A stretch of 64,000 nucleotides of DNA from Carya illinoinensis (GCF_018687715.1 NC_056754.1:11255501-11319500); one strand, 5' to 3'; counted from the stretch's first letter, positions 22,792 through 34,425 are shown. Made by a program: numbers and translations. The notes: a model not told the origin generated them from the sequence alone.

Positions 22792-24856
22792 GACAAAGCC
22801 TAATGCGGGCAAGCTAGGGCCTAGCTTGGGCCCCTTCCTTGCGTGTCTCCTTAGGTGCGGACGGAGGCCCGCACCTTGACATTTGATAGCCGAGGGCACC
22901 CCACTGCCCAAACGGGGCTAGTCGGGATGGGAGGGCGGACGGGTGCCGGGGCCCTACAACCCACCCTACTTATAATTTAACATCCATTTTGCTTCTATTA
23001 AAATGAAATGCACAATTCACTTTTTGCTTCTATTTTAAATTGGAAAATACTTTAACCACAAAATGATATACAAAAGTAAACCACAAACTAATGTGATTTA
23101 TACTTCAAATTATAAAGTTACTTTTATTGTAAAATAGATCTAACGAATCCTATGAACCCATGTCAGTTTGTGGGTTTACTTTTGTATAATCTCTTTGTGT
23201 TTGTAATAGTTCTCTTTTAAATTATGATACGCTCGCATGATTCAATTAGAAAAATATGACATGTGCTTGTGTAATTGGTACAGACGAGGGAGAAGATATC
23301 TTTGTACAAAAAAGAAATATTTTTAGAACATCCACATTGGCTTAACCAAAAGAAATATTTTTAGAACATCCGTATTGGCTTAACCAAACGGTAGATCAAT
23401 CTTCCTATTTGAAAACAATAACTATAAATTGAGGATTTCTAAAATACCTGTGGATCATGATTTGGAGTATTATAATCGATACTAATGGCTTATATTAAGC
23501 ATTGGCTTAAGGGATTTCACCTGTAAGATGTAGAATGCTGACAATGAAATGAATGAAATCACAAGTATCAAGGAGCCCTTAATTAAATCCTTGTCTAAAA
23601 GTAATCTCGATCCGGTGGTAGGTTGATGCGAGCGCTGAGAATGAAAAGAAATCACAGCGGGACCCTTGTATAAGGTCATCAGTGTTGCTCCTCCAAAGGC
23701 AATGATGGTCCCCAATATCTTGGCTTGAGAACCACGCTTGGAAAGGTCTACTTTCTCCATCCTGAATATGCCAAGCAAGATTTATCAACTCAAGAAGCAT
23801 AGAATGAGAATATAGGGAGGGAATCACTGTTCTGGGGTTGATTGATATTCATCATCCTTTTAATTAATAAACTATGTATACGGCATGAAAACTTCTTATT
23901 TCTGGCCAATAATTTCTTACAAAAAAGTTACTATTTCCTTGAAAAAAAGAAAAAACACACTTGGAGATAATGCGAATGCCACTATGGAGGTTCGGCCTCC
24001 TCCATCGTGGCCCCAAGCCACTCATAGGTTGCTAGTGAGGGAACCACTGCGAGGTGTGCAAGAAGATGGTTTTCTTCTATTCTTTTTTATTATATGTTAT
24101 TTACTATTTTTATTTTTTCTTCTTCTTATTATTGTTATTTATTTGTTACATGTTTTATTATTTTTGTTGTTTGTTAATTTTTGGCATTTATTATTATTTT
24201 TCCTCGTACCTGCACACAACGACCAAGATAAAGGTGATTGATGGAATTAAGTTGACCAATGCGGATGCAAAAGCTGGTGAAGTGTATTCCAGTCCTGCGA
24301 AAAACAACGTCCTTCCAAGCACAGATCTATATTTGAAAGTAAGAGAAAAATCAAGGAATTAGCAGAAACTTTAAATTGTTATGCCTAGTTGATAAAACTA
24401 GAAAACAGGCTCCTGCAGATATGGAGCAGGGCAGAGCATGACCCATTCATCTTGCATACAACTTACCCCACGAGACCCAATAAGAAGACATTTCTTAAGA
24501 TTGCTACGCTCAGTTTGCTATTAATGTTCCTGCAAGGGAGTGTACAAGAGAAGTTGACGGAAGAGATTGGAAGAAGGCGAAAATTAACAAGAGAAGACGT
24601 GAAAGAGAGATGGTAACCTTTCGAAGATAAATGCGAAAAAAACAGTAGCTAGAGTTCCAAAAATTTGTCCATAGGCAACAAGCACATAACGATTCATGCC
24701 TTTGTCCAGAGCGACCTTTGAGACCATGTTGTATCCTGCAAAGCAAACATTAGAGAATATGCAATATATATATTGTCTCAACTCTTCGCCCGCCTCTCTT
24801 TTACTGCTTGATCTTCTTCCATCTCTCACACTCCTCTCCTGATCCTGCTCTTCCAT
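20954..24856 (-). CDS. WAT1-related protein (EamA/DMT-superfamily transporter), copy C
   Basis: Seven exons in minus-strand order: 24856-24618, 24529-24467, 24326-24210, 23761-23521, 21579-21421, 21328-21177 and 21089-20954. They give 368 residues without a break. Exons 2, 3, 5 and 6 are the same length as in copy B (63, 117, 159 and 152 bp) and all phases match. The start MEEQDQE was chosen over an in-frame ATG at 25039 because it aligns with copy B. The first EamA half includes LRQYIYCIFSNVCFAGYNMV and LEYTSPAFASALVNLIPSIT. The second includes LIKGSLILVISFISLSAFYI, VQTLVVRKKGPVFMTTFRPL and GATLIVLGLYTTLWGKEKEK. About ten membrane spans are expected and the substrate is unknown. Copies B and C diverge mainly in the loop after YKG and in the C-terminal tail. 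Intron 4 (1.9 kb) hosts a hAT element. Confidence 0.92.
22170..22968. mobile_element. Non-autonomous hAT-type element in WAT1 copy C intron 4
   Basis: The tips are TAGGGGTG on the left and the complement of CCACCCTA on the right. They are flanked by an 8-bp duplication with one mismatch: 'cttagaat' at 22162-22169 and 'cttataat' at 22969-22976. Eight-base duplications and TAGGG-type ends are hAT hallmarks. The interior is 799 bp, GC-rich near both ends, with no transposase and a (GT)n tract. Confidence 0.75.
22752..22787. repeat. (GT)n microsatellite inside the hAT-type element
   Basis: About 17 GT units run from the 'tatatatgtgtg' transition to 'gtgtgtgaatgg'. Confidence 0.9.
23309..23387. 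repeat. 38-bp direct tandem duplication in WAT1 copy C intron 4
   Basis: 'agaaatatttttagaacatc' followed by 'cacattggcttaaccaaa' occurs twice in direct succession, with two differences in the second copy. It looks like replication slippage within intron DNA. Confidence 0.7.
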
Positions 24857-26346
24857 TTTGATCCTTTCCCACCAAAATATGATGACTGATCGATCAGCAA
24901 ACTCAAAAGCTCTTGACAATGAATTTGTTTGCAATTGGGGCGGGAATTGTAGCAAGTCTCCAAACCACTTAAAACCAGTCCGCTGGTGCCTTCTGAAGAT
25001 CAAGTGATTAGTGGAATACTTCATCCTTGTCTTTGCCAATTATGATTACTGGAATATTAAAGCATCAGTTCCACTGGCCGGAAAAATTAATTAAGCTCAA
25101 GTGCAGTACTTTTTGGTTAAAATAATTATAATATTATTATAAAAAATGATTTATTTGTCTCGAGTTATTTCTTGTTAAAATGACTATTTATTATAAAAAT
25201 GAGTCTATTACAAATAATCAACTTTCTCGCAAATATGTTGTTGTAAATGCTCATTTTTATTATAGTATTGTATGTTTTCAAAATTATATTTCATGTCTGA
25301 TTACTTAAGTGTTTTATTAGTATTGTAATAAATCATATATATGTGGATCATGATCTCTATAGATTTAGAGAACATCTTGAATAAGCTACCTGGCTAGTAC
25401 CTAGGTGATAACATGATGATCACTATTAATGGGTGTTACAAAATTCTCATTATTTTTCAGATTAATTAAAAAAGAACAAACTTACACACACACATATATA
25501 TTGCAATTCATATAGTGGAGAAAGAGCATATATACAAGGAAAAACTATTTTTTTAACCCCTTGCTTTAAAATTAGTAGAGAATTAGGAATATGAATAAGT
25601 CTAATATCTGTTTCAACTCATTGGAAGACAATTATAAGCTATATAAATATACACTACATATTGTGTTTGATGGAATCTCTTTTGTTTTCTAATTCCTTCG
25701 CCAAAGTACCCTTCAGCTTGTTGCCCTCAGCCCATTTGTTCTTAGCTAGTTTGACTATTGATCAATTCTTACTATTAAAACGGGGGGGAAAAAAAAAACA
25801 AAAACAAAAATGTGTGTCTTCAATCATCAATTTCTGTCCTAGTAGGACTCCAGACTAATTATTCATGAAATGTTAACGAAGGTTAAAAGCTTTCCTTTTC
25901 CTCACAAATCAAATTCATCCTTTTTTCTAGGCATAAAGCTACTATACCGCCTAGGCGGTATCGCTCAAGTGTACCACTCGGTAAATTTTTCTTTTTATTT
26001 AGTGATTAAGAAAGGGATTTTAAGTATATTGGTGTATTTTTTTTTTATTTTTTTAAAATATTTAAATATATTAAAAAATGTGAAAAGAAAATTAAAAAAT
26101 AAAAATGATTTGGGCGGCATGCCCAACGGTAAGAGCTGGGCGTCTCAGTAGCCTGATCCTTTTTCTAAATTACTTTTGACTTGCAAATGTTCTTTATATC
26201 TCTACTTACATAATTTCTTTCTTTTTCTTTAAGTATTAGAAAATAAATAATTGAGCACGTAATTAAGATGAGATCGAGACCTAGGCATAACTTTCCTTTT
26301 CTGAATTTAGGAGTGCACTTAATTTGGGGAGAGGCACATATATAAG
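24857..26346. other. Upstream flank of WAT1 copy C, intergenic
   Basis: The promoter and 5' UTR of copy C should lie in the first few hundred bases. The rest is AT-rich. A MITE-like element (25945-26155) and the left part of a duplicated block (from 26165) are present. No supported gene was seen. Small frames at 25661-25858 and 25870-26151 are AT-driven. Confidence 0.55.
25945..26155. mobile_element. MITE-like element related to 18264-18492
   Basis: It shares 'cgctcaagtgtacc', a T-run, 'aaatatttaaatatatt' and a GC-rich end ('gggcggcatgcccaacggta'). The ends are only partly inverted and the family assignment is tentative. Confidence 0.35.
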
Positions 26347-26553
26347 GGCTGTTTGGAATAAGAAACACTTTTAATCTATCTCATCAGTTCATTATTACAA
26401 ATTTTTTTAAATTTTCACATAAAATATAATAAATAACTTAACTTTTTAAAATTTTAAAATAATAATAATATTAAAAAATAATATTCGAATAATATTTTAT
26501 TCAATTTTCAATTTTCATCTAAAATTATGTCATCAGATTATTCAAACAACAGA
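26347..26553. mobile_element. AT-rich MITE, same family as 2183 and 45803
   Basis: The left tip 'ggctgtttggaataagaa' is inverted at the right as 'gattattcaaacaacag'. The interior has the family core ('aaatataataaataactta', 'taataataatattaaaaaat'). The corresponding site in the paralogous block lacks it. Confidence 0.7.
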
Positions 26554-26599
26554 ACTCTATGTCAATTATATACCTATGTGAATCTTCTGGACCACATCA

Positions 26600-29500
26600 A
26601 TTATATACCCCAATGATTCTCCTTAGTTGGAACTCCCGTGGGCTTGGGAACCAACGTGGAGTTCGAGCTCTCTCTGATTTAGTCAGGGAGGAAGGTCCCA
26701 AGGTCTTGTTTTTACAAGAGACCAGGTTACAAGTTAAGGCTATGGAGAAAATTAAATACAAGCTGGGGTATGACAATTGTCTGGCAGTTAGTAGTGAGGG
26801 GAGGAGTGGTGGTCTTGCCTTATTGTGGAGGAATGATGTAAGTTTGGACATTAAGCATTACTCTAAGAACCATATCCATGCTAGTATTCAGGGCTCTTCC
26901 ACTGACTATGCTCCTTGGTATTTTACTGGGGTGTATGGCCAGCCTGAAGCTAGTAGGAGACATGAGACATGGAATTTACTTAGATCAATTCAAATTCCTC
27001 ATGACCAAGGCTGGCTTTTGATGGGAGACTTCAATGAAGTGCTAAGTATTAATGAAAAGGTTGGTGGTACAGCAAGAACTGATAGACAGATACAGGAGTT
27101 TCGAGACTTGCTTGATGATTTTGGTTTATTGGATTTGGGATATATTGGTAATCCATTTACATGGTGCAACAAAAGGGAACCTCAACACAGCATCAGTGAA
27201 AGACTCGATCGAGGACTTGCTAATCTTACATGGAAGAATTTATATCCTATGGCAACTGTCAGTCATGGCAGTGTGGCATATTCTGATCATGTGCCAATCA
27301 AACTGCAGTTGCAAAATGATAGAGCTCAGAGGAGAGGACAAAAGTTTTTTCGCTTTGAGGCCATGTGGGTGGAGGATAAAGGCTGCAAACCACTCATTGA
27401 GAAGACTTGGGTTAATATTAATGGGGATAGAACTATGGTGGGAGTCCTCAAACAGATTCAGCAATGTGGTGAACATCTTGCAAAGTGGAATAAGGATAGC
27501 TTTGGTAATGTGCAGAAAAAGCTAAGACAGGCAAAGGAAGTTTTAAAAAGACTTGAGGCCTCTGATCCAAAGGGTCATCGAACAAATGATTTAAAGAGAG
27601 CTCGAAGGGATGTTCAGAATTGGTTGGAAAGGCAGGAGATTATGTGGAGACAAAGGTCAAGGGCTCTATGGCTGACTGAGGGTGATAAAAATACAAGTTT
27701 CTTCCATCATAAAGCCTCACAGAGAAAAGCAAAGAATATGATAAAAGGCATTAAGGATGAAATGGGTATTTGGAGAGTGGATGAAGAAAGGGATGAAGTT
27801 ATACTAAACTATTTCAAGAAGCTTTTTACATCCTCAACACAAAGAGGCAGTATGCAGTTTTTAGAAGCTCTAAAGGGTCGAGTTACAACAGACATGAAAC
27901 AACAACTGGAAATGGAGTTTGTGGCAGCTGAAGTTGAAGTAGCTTTGAAGGAAATGAATCCAACAAAAGCACCTGGTCCTGATGGTATGGCTCCATTATT
28001 TGACCAAAAATATTGGGCTATTGTGGGTGGAGATGTTACTTGAGTTGTTTTAGATGTGTTGAATACTGGCAGCTTTCCTTCATTGTTAAACCATACTTAT
28101 GTGACACTGATTCCAAAAAAGAAAAAGGCTGAGTTGGTCTCTGATTTTAGGCCAATTAGCCTTTGCAATGTTATCTATAAGTTGGTGTCAAAGGTTCTTG
28201 CAAATAGGTTGAAGACCATTCTGCCTCAGTTGATTTCTGGCTCTCAATGTGCTTTTGTTCCTGGAAGATTAATCTCAAATAATGTGTTAATTGCCTATGA
28301 GTTAGTGCATTTTCTTCGAAGGAAAAGGAAAGGAAGGAAAGGTTACATGTCTCTAAAGCTGGACATGAGTAAGGCCTATGATCGAATAGAATGAGATTTC
28401 TTGGAAATAGTTATGGAAACTATGGGTTTTGGTGCTAAATAGACTAGTTTACTGATACTTTGTGTAAAATCAGTTTCATTCTCTATTTTGGTGAATGGGG
28501 AACCTAAAGGCCCAATCTATCCTTCAAGGGGGTTAAGGCAAGGGGATCCCATCTCCCCTTACCTCTTTATTCTCTGTACTAAAGGTCTTATTTCCCTACT
28601 TCAGCAAGCTGATGTCAAAGATGTAGTGGAAGGGATCTGTGTCTGCAGAGGTGCTCCAAAGATTAATCATCTTATGTTTGCAGATGACAGTGTGTTATGT
28701 TGCAGGGCTACAACACAAACAAATAGAAATATTCTTCATTTATTGGAGGTTTATGAAAAAGCTTCAGGACAAATGGTGAACAAAGACAAAACCTCTATGA
28801 TTTTTAGCAAGAATGTATCATCTACTACTAAAGCTAAGATTATGCAGTTCTGGGGTGTTCAATAGCAGCAAAATTATGATAAGTATTTTAGATTGCCTCC
28901 AATGGTGGGTAGAGGAAAACATCAAGCTTTTTCTGGGCTGCAGAATAAGGTGTGGACTAAGTTACAAGGGTGGAAGGAAAAGCTTTTATCTCAAGGGGGT
29001 AAAGAAGTACTTATAAAGGCAGTAGCTCTCTCAACTCCAACTTATACCATGAGTTGCTTTAAATTGCCTGCCTCTTTGTGTTCTAAGTTGGAAAGTTTGA
29101 TAGCTCGATTTTGGTGGGGGCAAAGAAAAGATGAAAATAAAATTAGCTGGGTTAGTTGAAGGAAGATGTGTAAGCCCAAGTTGCATGGAGGGATGGGTTT
29201 TAAAGATTTAAGAACCTTTAATTTGGCCCTTCTTGCAAAGCAGAGTTGGCGTATCCTTAAAGAAGAGAGTCTGCTGCTACATCAATTATATAAAGCTAGA
29301 TACTTTCATTCAACAAGTTTTAAAGAGGCCAAACTAGGAGCAAACCCTTCTTTTGTGTGGAGGGGTATATGGGAAGCTAAGCATTATCTTCTGAAAGGTT
29401 GTAAGTGGAGGGTTGGAGATGGTAAGGCCATTAATATATGGTCTGACTTTTGGTTACCAAACCATAAACTGGTGCCTGTCTCGGATTCCATTACTCAGTC

Positions 29501-30758
29501 CCAATTAAATTGGAAAGTTTCTGACTTAATTGATGATAGAACTAGAAGTTGGGATGTGGAAAAGGTTAGAAGATGTTTACCTCCAAGGGAAGCTGAAGAA
29601 GTGTTGCATATGGTGTTAACCTCTATTAGTAGGCTTGATGAGTTGATATGGGAACATGAGAAGAGTGGTCAATTTAGTGTCAAAAGTGTTTATAGACTTT
29701 TCTTGGCTGATGTTGCCAATAATCAAGAAGGAGAGGTATCATTTCGAGAAGATCAAACAACAATGTGGAGAAAAATATGGAAAATACAGGTTCCTACTCG
29801 AGTGAAAATATTTGTATGGAGGGTGTGTAAAGAAGGTTTACCTACTTTGAAGAATCTGCTATTTAAAAAGGTGGTGATAGATGCTATGTGTCCATGGTGC
29901 AGACTGGAAGAAGAAGATACAAATCATGCTTTGCTTAACTGTGTGACCTTTAAAGATGCATTGTTGGATCAGCTTAGTTTCCTGCAGAATGCTTCAGACT
30001 TATTAGATTTTGTCTAGATAATACTTCAGTTGGCATTAAGCAAAAAGGTAAGGGAGATGGAACAAATGGCTCTATGCACATGGGGATTATGGCACAGAAG
30101 GAATAAGCTACTTTTCGAGCAGCAAAGACTGTCTCCTCAGCAAGTTATGGATCAAGCTTTTTCTCTTCAACAAGAACAGAAATCAGCCATAGCAGAGCAG
30201 AGAAAGGGATTAAAGCCTGTGTGCACTTGGATTCCTCCATAGGTAGGGGCCTTGAAACTTAATACTGATGGTGTTAACTTTCAGGACTAGTGCAGCTCGG
30301 GGGTAGGAATAGTTTTAAGAGATGAGAATGGTCAGGTGATCTTCACAGCAAGTAAACCAGAACATGAAGTAACAAATCCAATGGAGATTGAATTTTTGGT
30401 TGTGTTAAGAGGACTTCAGATTTGCTTGCCTTTGGGAATTGCTGAGCTCGAGGTGGAACTAGATTCCCTTTTGGTGGTACAAGGACTTGCTACAGATCAG
30501 GATTCTATGTCTATATGGGGGAATTTGGTCTTTGAGATTAGGAGGCTATTGCAAAGATTTCCTAAAGTTTCTATTAAGCATAGGGGTCGGATGGCCAATG
30601 CTGTGGCTCATTGTTTAGCTAGACATTCATGGCATATAGATGACCTTGTGATTTGGTGGCATTCTTTTCCAGAGTTTGCGTCTCAAGTCATTAGGCATGA
30701 TACTTTGATGTAATTGATGAATAAAACTATGTTTCTTTGGTGATAAAAAAAAAAAAAA
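26600..30758 (+). mobile_element. L1-type LINE, truncated just upstream of ORF2
   Basis: The element begins about 13 bases before the ORF2 start and ends in an A-run at about 30743-30758. ORF1 is absent, so the copy is 5'-truncated. The 5' and 3' junctions fall at the same point of the duplicated block. No clear target-site duplication longer than about 6 bp ('attata' versus 'attaca') is visible. The poly(A) and the ORF2 domain order identify a plant L1-clade element. Confidence 0.85.
26613..30713 (+). pseudogene. LINE ORF2: endonuclease, reverse transcriptase, zinc-binding and RNase H domains, with eight premature stops
   Basis: One reading frame of 1,367 codons runs the whole length. Domains in order: an exonuclease-endonuclease-phosphatase endonuclease (from ILLSWNSRGLGNQRGVRAL, through GDFNEVLS, to SDHVPIKLQL); reverse transcriptase (APGPDGMAPLF, FRPISLCNVIYKLVSKVLAN, GLRQGDPISPYLFIL, catalytic FADD near 28678); a zinc-binding zf-RVT segment (IFVWRVCKEGLPTLKNLL, CPWCRLEEEDTNHALLNC); and RNase H (LKLNTDG, IVLRDENGQ, HCLARHSW). 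Premature stops are TGA at 28041, 28392 and 29157 and TAG at 28440, 28863, 30015, 30240 and 30288. No indel shifts the frame. The natural end is TAA at 30711. The copy cannot make an active protein. Confidence 0.9.
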
Positions 30759-31683
30759 AATTACATTCTGCATGAGGAGAGGTGCATATATATATATATA
30801 ATATATAGTATATTTGTTTATATATCTCCAAATTTTACGATGGAATTTGGTCATCAACTTTAAGAAGGTCGTGATCTAAAAATCTTAATTTGTTCATTAT
30901 TGAAATGAATTAATGACGTAACGATATTTACCAATCTATAGGCTCAACATCTGTTTTTTTCATTAACCAATACAAAAATAAAAATAATAAAAGTAAATTT
31001 GAAAGAGTCTAATCAAATAGTCTCTTCAGAGCCCAACGTACACAAATCAGTCCCTTTCAACTAATTAAACACCCCCCAGGAGTCCGACTCAATCGCCACC
31101 TTTGTGACAGTGAGTTGCATACAGATCAAATAATTGATAGAAGTACTAGCGAATATCCAATTGGTTTGAAGTTTAAGTAATGTGGGATATAATGTTGGGA
31201 GCAAAAATTTAGTTGTAAATATAATTATATATTAATCTGTATATTAATTTAATGTGATTAGTTAAAAAGTAAATTTTATTGAAACTAGTGTTAATTTAAA
31301 TTTTAAGTATAAAAGAATCAGTATTGGTACGCAGATTAGTGCGCGACTTTGTTTGTATATAACAAAACTCATGTTGGATATATGGTTAGACCCATTATTA
31401 GGAAGTAATTTTTTTTACCAAATTTATTATTATTATTATTTTAAAAAAATATGATTATACAAAACTTGTATTTATATGACATAAATAATTTTCTTTAATG
31501 TTTTAGGTTCGGGCTCTTTTCAAAATTACTGTACATTTTTCTATATGAATGGAGACTACCCGTGCACACCCTATGCATCTCTATACTTAAGCGGAAAATG
31601 TTTCATCGACCTTGCAGCATTTTGTCTTTGTCAAGATCACAAATCTCTTTTCCTACTTTCAGATCTCATCTTGTAGCTAAAGA
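30759..31683. other. Intergenic DNA between the LINE and the copia element
   Basis: It contains the right part of the duplicated block (to about 31115), a MITE (31206-31372), and AT-rich sequence with short (TA)n runs at 30786-30800 and 31736-31750. No gene was seen. Confidence 0.6.
31206..31372. mobile_element. MITE, copy 2 of the 17975 family
   Basis: The element matches 17975-18133 end to end, with the shared core 'gtgttaatttaaattttaag'. Its position relative to the duplicated block differs from the first copy, so the two inserted independently. Confidence 0.6.
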
Positions 31684-31983
31684 TGTTTTGAGAAATTCTA
31701 TCTCACAGGTTGAGATAGAGAGAATGTTATCATTCATATATATATATATATTGATGTTAAGGGATGAGTATAACCCATTCAAAGGAGCTAAATAAGCATA
31801 AATAATGCTACAATGAAGGAGAAACACTAGCATAATATAGAACTATAAAGCTGGACTTTCCAAGAACAAAATGATCAACTAATATCTTGTTGTGGAATAT
31901 CTTGAGCATTAGTGGAGCCACGAATCTGTTGCCTGAGATCTTGTAGGCTTGATTCTTGGTCATTAGGATCAGGATTCCTTACA
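31684..31983 (-). repeat. Copia 3' LTR (left copy)
   Basis: It shares with 39970-40262 the plus-strand start 'tgttttgagaaattctatct' and the end 'atcaggattcctt' plus 'rca'. The polypurine tract lies directly right of it (31984-31995, 'ctttccctcaaa' on the plus strand). Confidence 0.9.
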
Positions 31984-32032
31984 CTTTCCCTCAAATATGG
32001 CTGTGGAAGGTAACAAAGGCCAAGTTTGTGTC

Positions 32033-32632
32033 TCAGCAATTTGAAAGGACCTTTGAGTAGTGGCTTGGTAAATAAGTCAGCAAGTTGATCAAGAGAAGTA
32101 ACATATTGAGTCTCCAAGGAGTTGAGGGCAACTCTTTCTCGACATAATGATAATCAAATTCTATATGCCTAGTTTGAGCATGTAAAATAGGATTTACAGT
32201 CATGTATAATGCACTCATATTATCACAATGCAAAGAGGGTGATTTGGTTAATGGGATTCCAAGGTCTTGGAGAAGAATGGAGAGCCAAGTTAACTCAGTT
32301 GCAGTGGAAGCCATAGCCTTGTATTCAGCCTTTGCACTAGATCGAGCCACTATGGGTTACTTCTTGGCGCTCTAGGAGATACAATTACTTCCAAGAAAGG
32401 TACAAAAACATGAGGTAGATCTACGTGTAGTAGGGCACCCAGCCCAATCAGCAATGAAGTAGCCATAGAGATCAAGAGTGCTATTGGATAAGATACATAG
32501 ACCAAGTGTGGCGTTGCCTTGCAAGTATCTCAAAATCCTTTTAACAAGCTGAAAATGAGCCACTGATGGTGCTTGCAAGAATTGGCAGACATAGTTTACA
32601 CTAAAAGAGATGTCTGGTCTTGTAAAGATCAT
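32033..32632 (-). pseudogene. Copia RNase H and C-terminal RT, disabled
   Basis: Minus-strand pieces are IFTRPDISFSVNYVCQFLQ, LVKRILRYLQGNATLGLCIL, GCPTTRRSTSCFCTFLGSNC, SSAKAEYKAMASTATELTWL and HIEFDYHYVEKEL. They are the RT tail and RNase H of Ty1/copia. Stops and a shift separate them. The last segment (DQLADLFTKPL) continues in another frame at 31875-32117. Confidence 0.85.
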
Positions 32633-32853
32633 GTACTATAAGTGATAGGATCAAAGAACATGGTATCAAAAGCAGAAAGCTTTTTACCTTTTGAGGGCAT
32701 AGGAGTGGACAGATGTTTGCATTCATGCATATGGGCTTGAGTAAGAAGTTCCACAATATATCTATGCTGAGATAGAAACATATTTGAGCCAAATAAATGT
32801 ACCTCAATTCCCAGAAAATGATGAAGGAAACCAAGGTCTTTAATGAGGAATTG

Positions 32854-33577
32854 TAGAGGTGTAACCGGTCCGGTTTGGTTCAGTTTTGGACAAAATTTAG
32901 GACTGAACTAGAATACACCGGTTTTATATGTTTCAAAACCGATTACGCACTGATTACCCTCCTAAATCGGTACTTCAGTTTTACTAGTTTTTGGTCCGAT
33001 TCGGTCCAGTTTTATTGATTTTAATGTACTATATTATATAATATATAATATATATAATATAGTATATTATAGTATATAATACTATAGTGATAATATATTG
33101 TAGTATATTATAATATATATTATAATTATATTATAGACTATGATGATATATTATAACATAGAATATAATGATATATTATAGTATATTATAATATATAGTG
33201 ATATAATATTAGTATAACTATTAATATGCACTATATAATATTAGTATAACTATTAATACAATAAACAAAATGATATAAGATTTTAAAATTTAATATTATA
33301 TTAATTAGTAATATATCATATAATATAAAAATATGTTATATATAGTTATATATTATATATAAATACTATATACAATATAAAAATTTAAAATATATATAAA
33401 CTGGTCCGGTCCAGTCCGGTCCGATCTGGTTTTAGAAAAAGAAAAATCAGAACTGGACCGATTTTGACCGGTTTTATTTCTTAAAACCGGTACCCGACCG
33501 AACCAAACTCAGGATCTGACCGATCCCATCAGTTTGGTCAGGTCTGGTCCGGTTTATCGATTTTTTTTACACCCCTA
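32854..33577. mobile_element. hAT-type MITE nested in the copia RT
   Basis: The ends are 'tagaggtgtaaccgg' on the left and the complement of 'ttttacacccct' plus 'a' on the right. Flanking 8-bp duplications are 'aggaattg' (32846-32853) and 'gggaattg' (33578-33585). Subterminal repeats of 'ggtccggtt' and 'aaccgga' types are abundant. The middle (about 33030-33400) is almost pure alternating A/T. There is no coding capacity. Confidence 0.85.
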
Positions 33578-33585
33578 GGGAATTG

Positions 33586-33730
33586 AGTACTAAGTTGAGA
33601 GATCAACTAGTGTATTTGATGAAGATTGTCACCAGTTACCACCATATCATCTATATAAAGTAGAAGAATAAAAGTTCCATGTGAAGAATGACAAATGAAT
33701 AGGTTGGGATTTGCAGAGCTGGAGTAAAAC
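33586..33730 (-). pseudogene. Copia reverse transcriptase catalytic segment
   Basis: The minus strand reads FYSSSANPNLFICHSSHG then LLLYIDDMVVTGDN. The YIDD catalytic box is intact. The segment is bounded by the hAT MITE on one side and the solo LTR on the other. Confidence 0.85.
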
Positions 33731-34425
33731 TGTGACGCCCCCAAATTCCGTTTGGGATTGGACGGACATTTGAAGCGTCGAGACATGCAACACAAGGTTA
33801 CCTGCCCCCTTTCATGACATATAAGATGCAATGTTCCTAACATGCATCTAACATTATGTAATATTCGCAGCGGATAAATTTTTTTTGTTTAGCAATACTA
33901 TGCACCAAATTGAAAATATCCCAAATGCTTAAAACATACTTCATATATAAAGACCCATTGAATAACTAAGATCATGAGACTAGTCCAAAATATTTATGAT
34001 CTAAAAAGTACTGGAGATACAACTCCATCGTACAAGTAGTAATTTACGTTAACTACTATATTATCATTGATGTTGCACCGTCGCTTAGTCAACTGTGTCT
34101 AGTTGGTCAGCTCCTGATTCTCCTTCAGGTCCTGTAACAAGATCTACCAATCGGGGGGAATGGTAGTTGGGACTACCAAAGTGAGATTTGATTACAAATC
34201 TCAGTAAGTTAACAAAAAACTTCCACACAGGCTAATGATGCATGGATGACAGTAAAAGCATGAATGCATAATCAAATTCATAAGTAATTAAAGTATAACT
34301 TGATGTACAACATAGCATAATTGATATAACTTAAATTGAAACGTAAATTGAACTTGGCTTGACATGAACTTGATCTGAAACTTGACTTATCATGAACTTG
34401 TTCTGAAACTTGACTTAACATGAAA

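Larger units (their letters stand above)
26165..31115. repeat. Duplicated block, copy interrupted by a MITE and a LINE
   Basis: The sequences 26165-26346, 26554-26600 and 30760-31115 together match the continuous block 18955-19410. The two gaps correspond exactly to the MITE (26347-26553) and the LINE (about 26600-30758). The intact partner therefore shows the pre-insertion state. Confidence 0.7.

Noticed and set aside
24584..25039. Upstream in-frame ATG at 25039 as the start of WAT1 copy C
   Set aside because: It would add about 60 residues absent from copy B and from family members. The ATG at 24856 aligns with the copy B start.
28863..28865. Reading all LINE stops as tryptophan (recoding) rather than decay
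   Set aside because: Plant nuclear genes do not read TGA or TAG as sense. The flanking RT change near 28893 and many other LINE copies in decay fit pseudogenisation better.
33030..33400. AT-only stretch as a replication origin or matrix-attachment site
   Set aside because: It is the core of a hAT MITE bounded by inverted ends and an 8-bp duplication. No further support.
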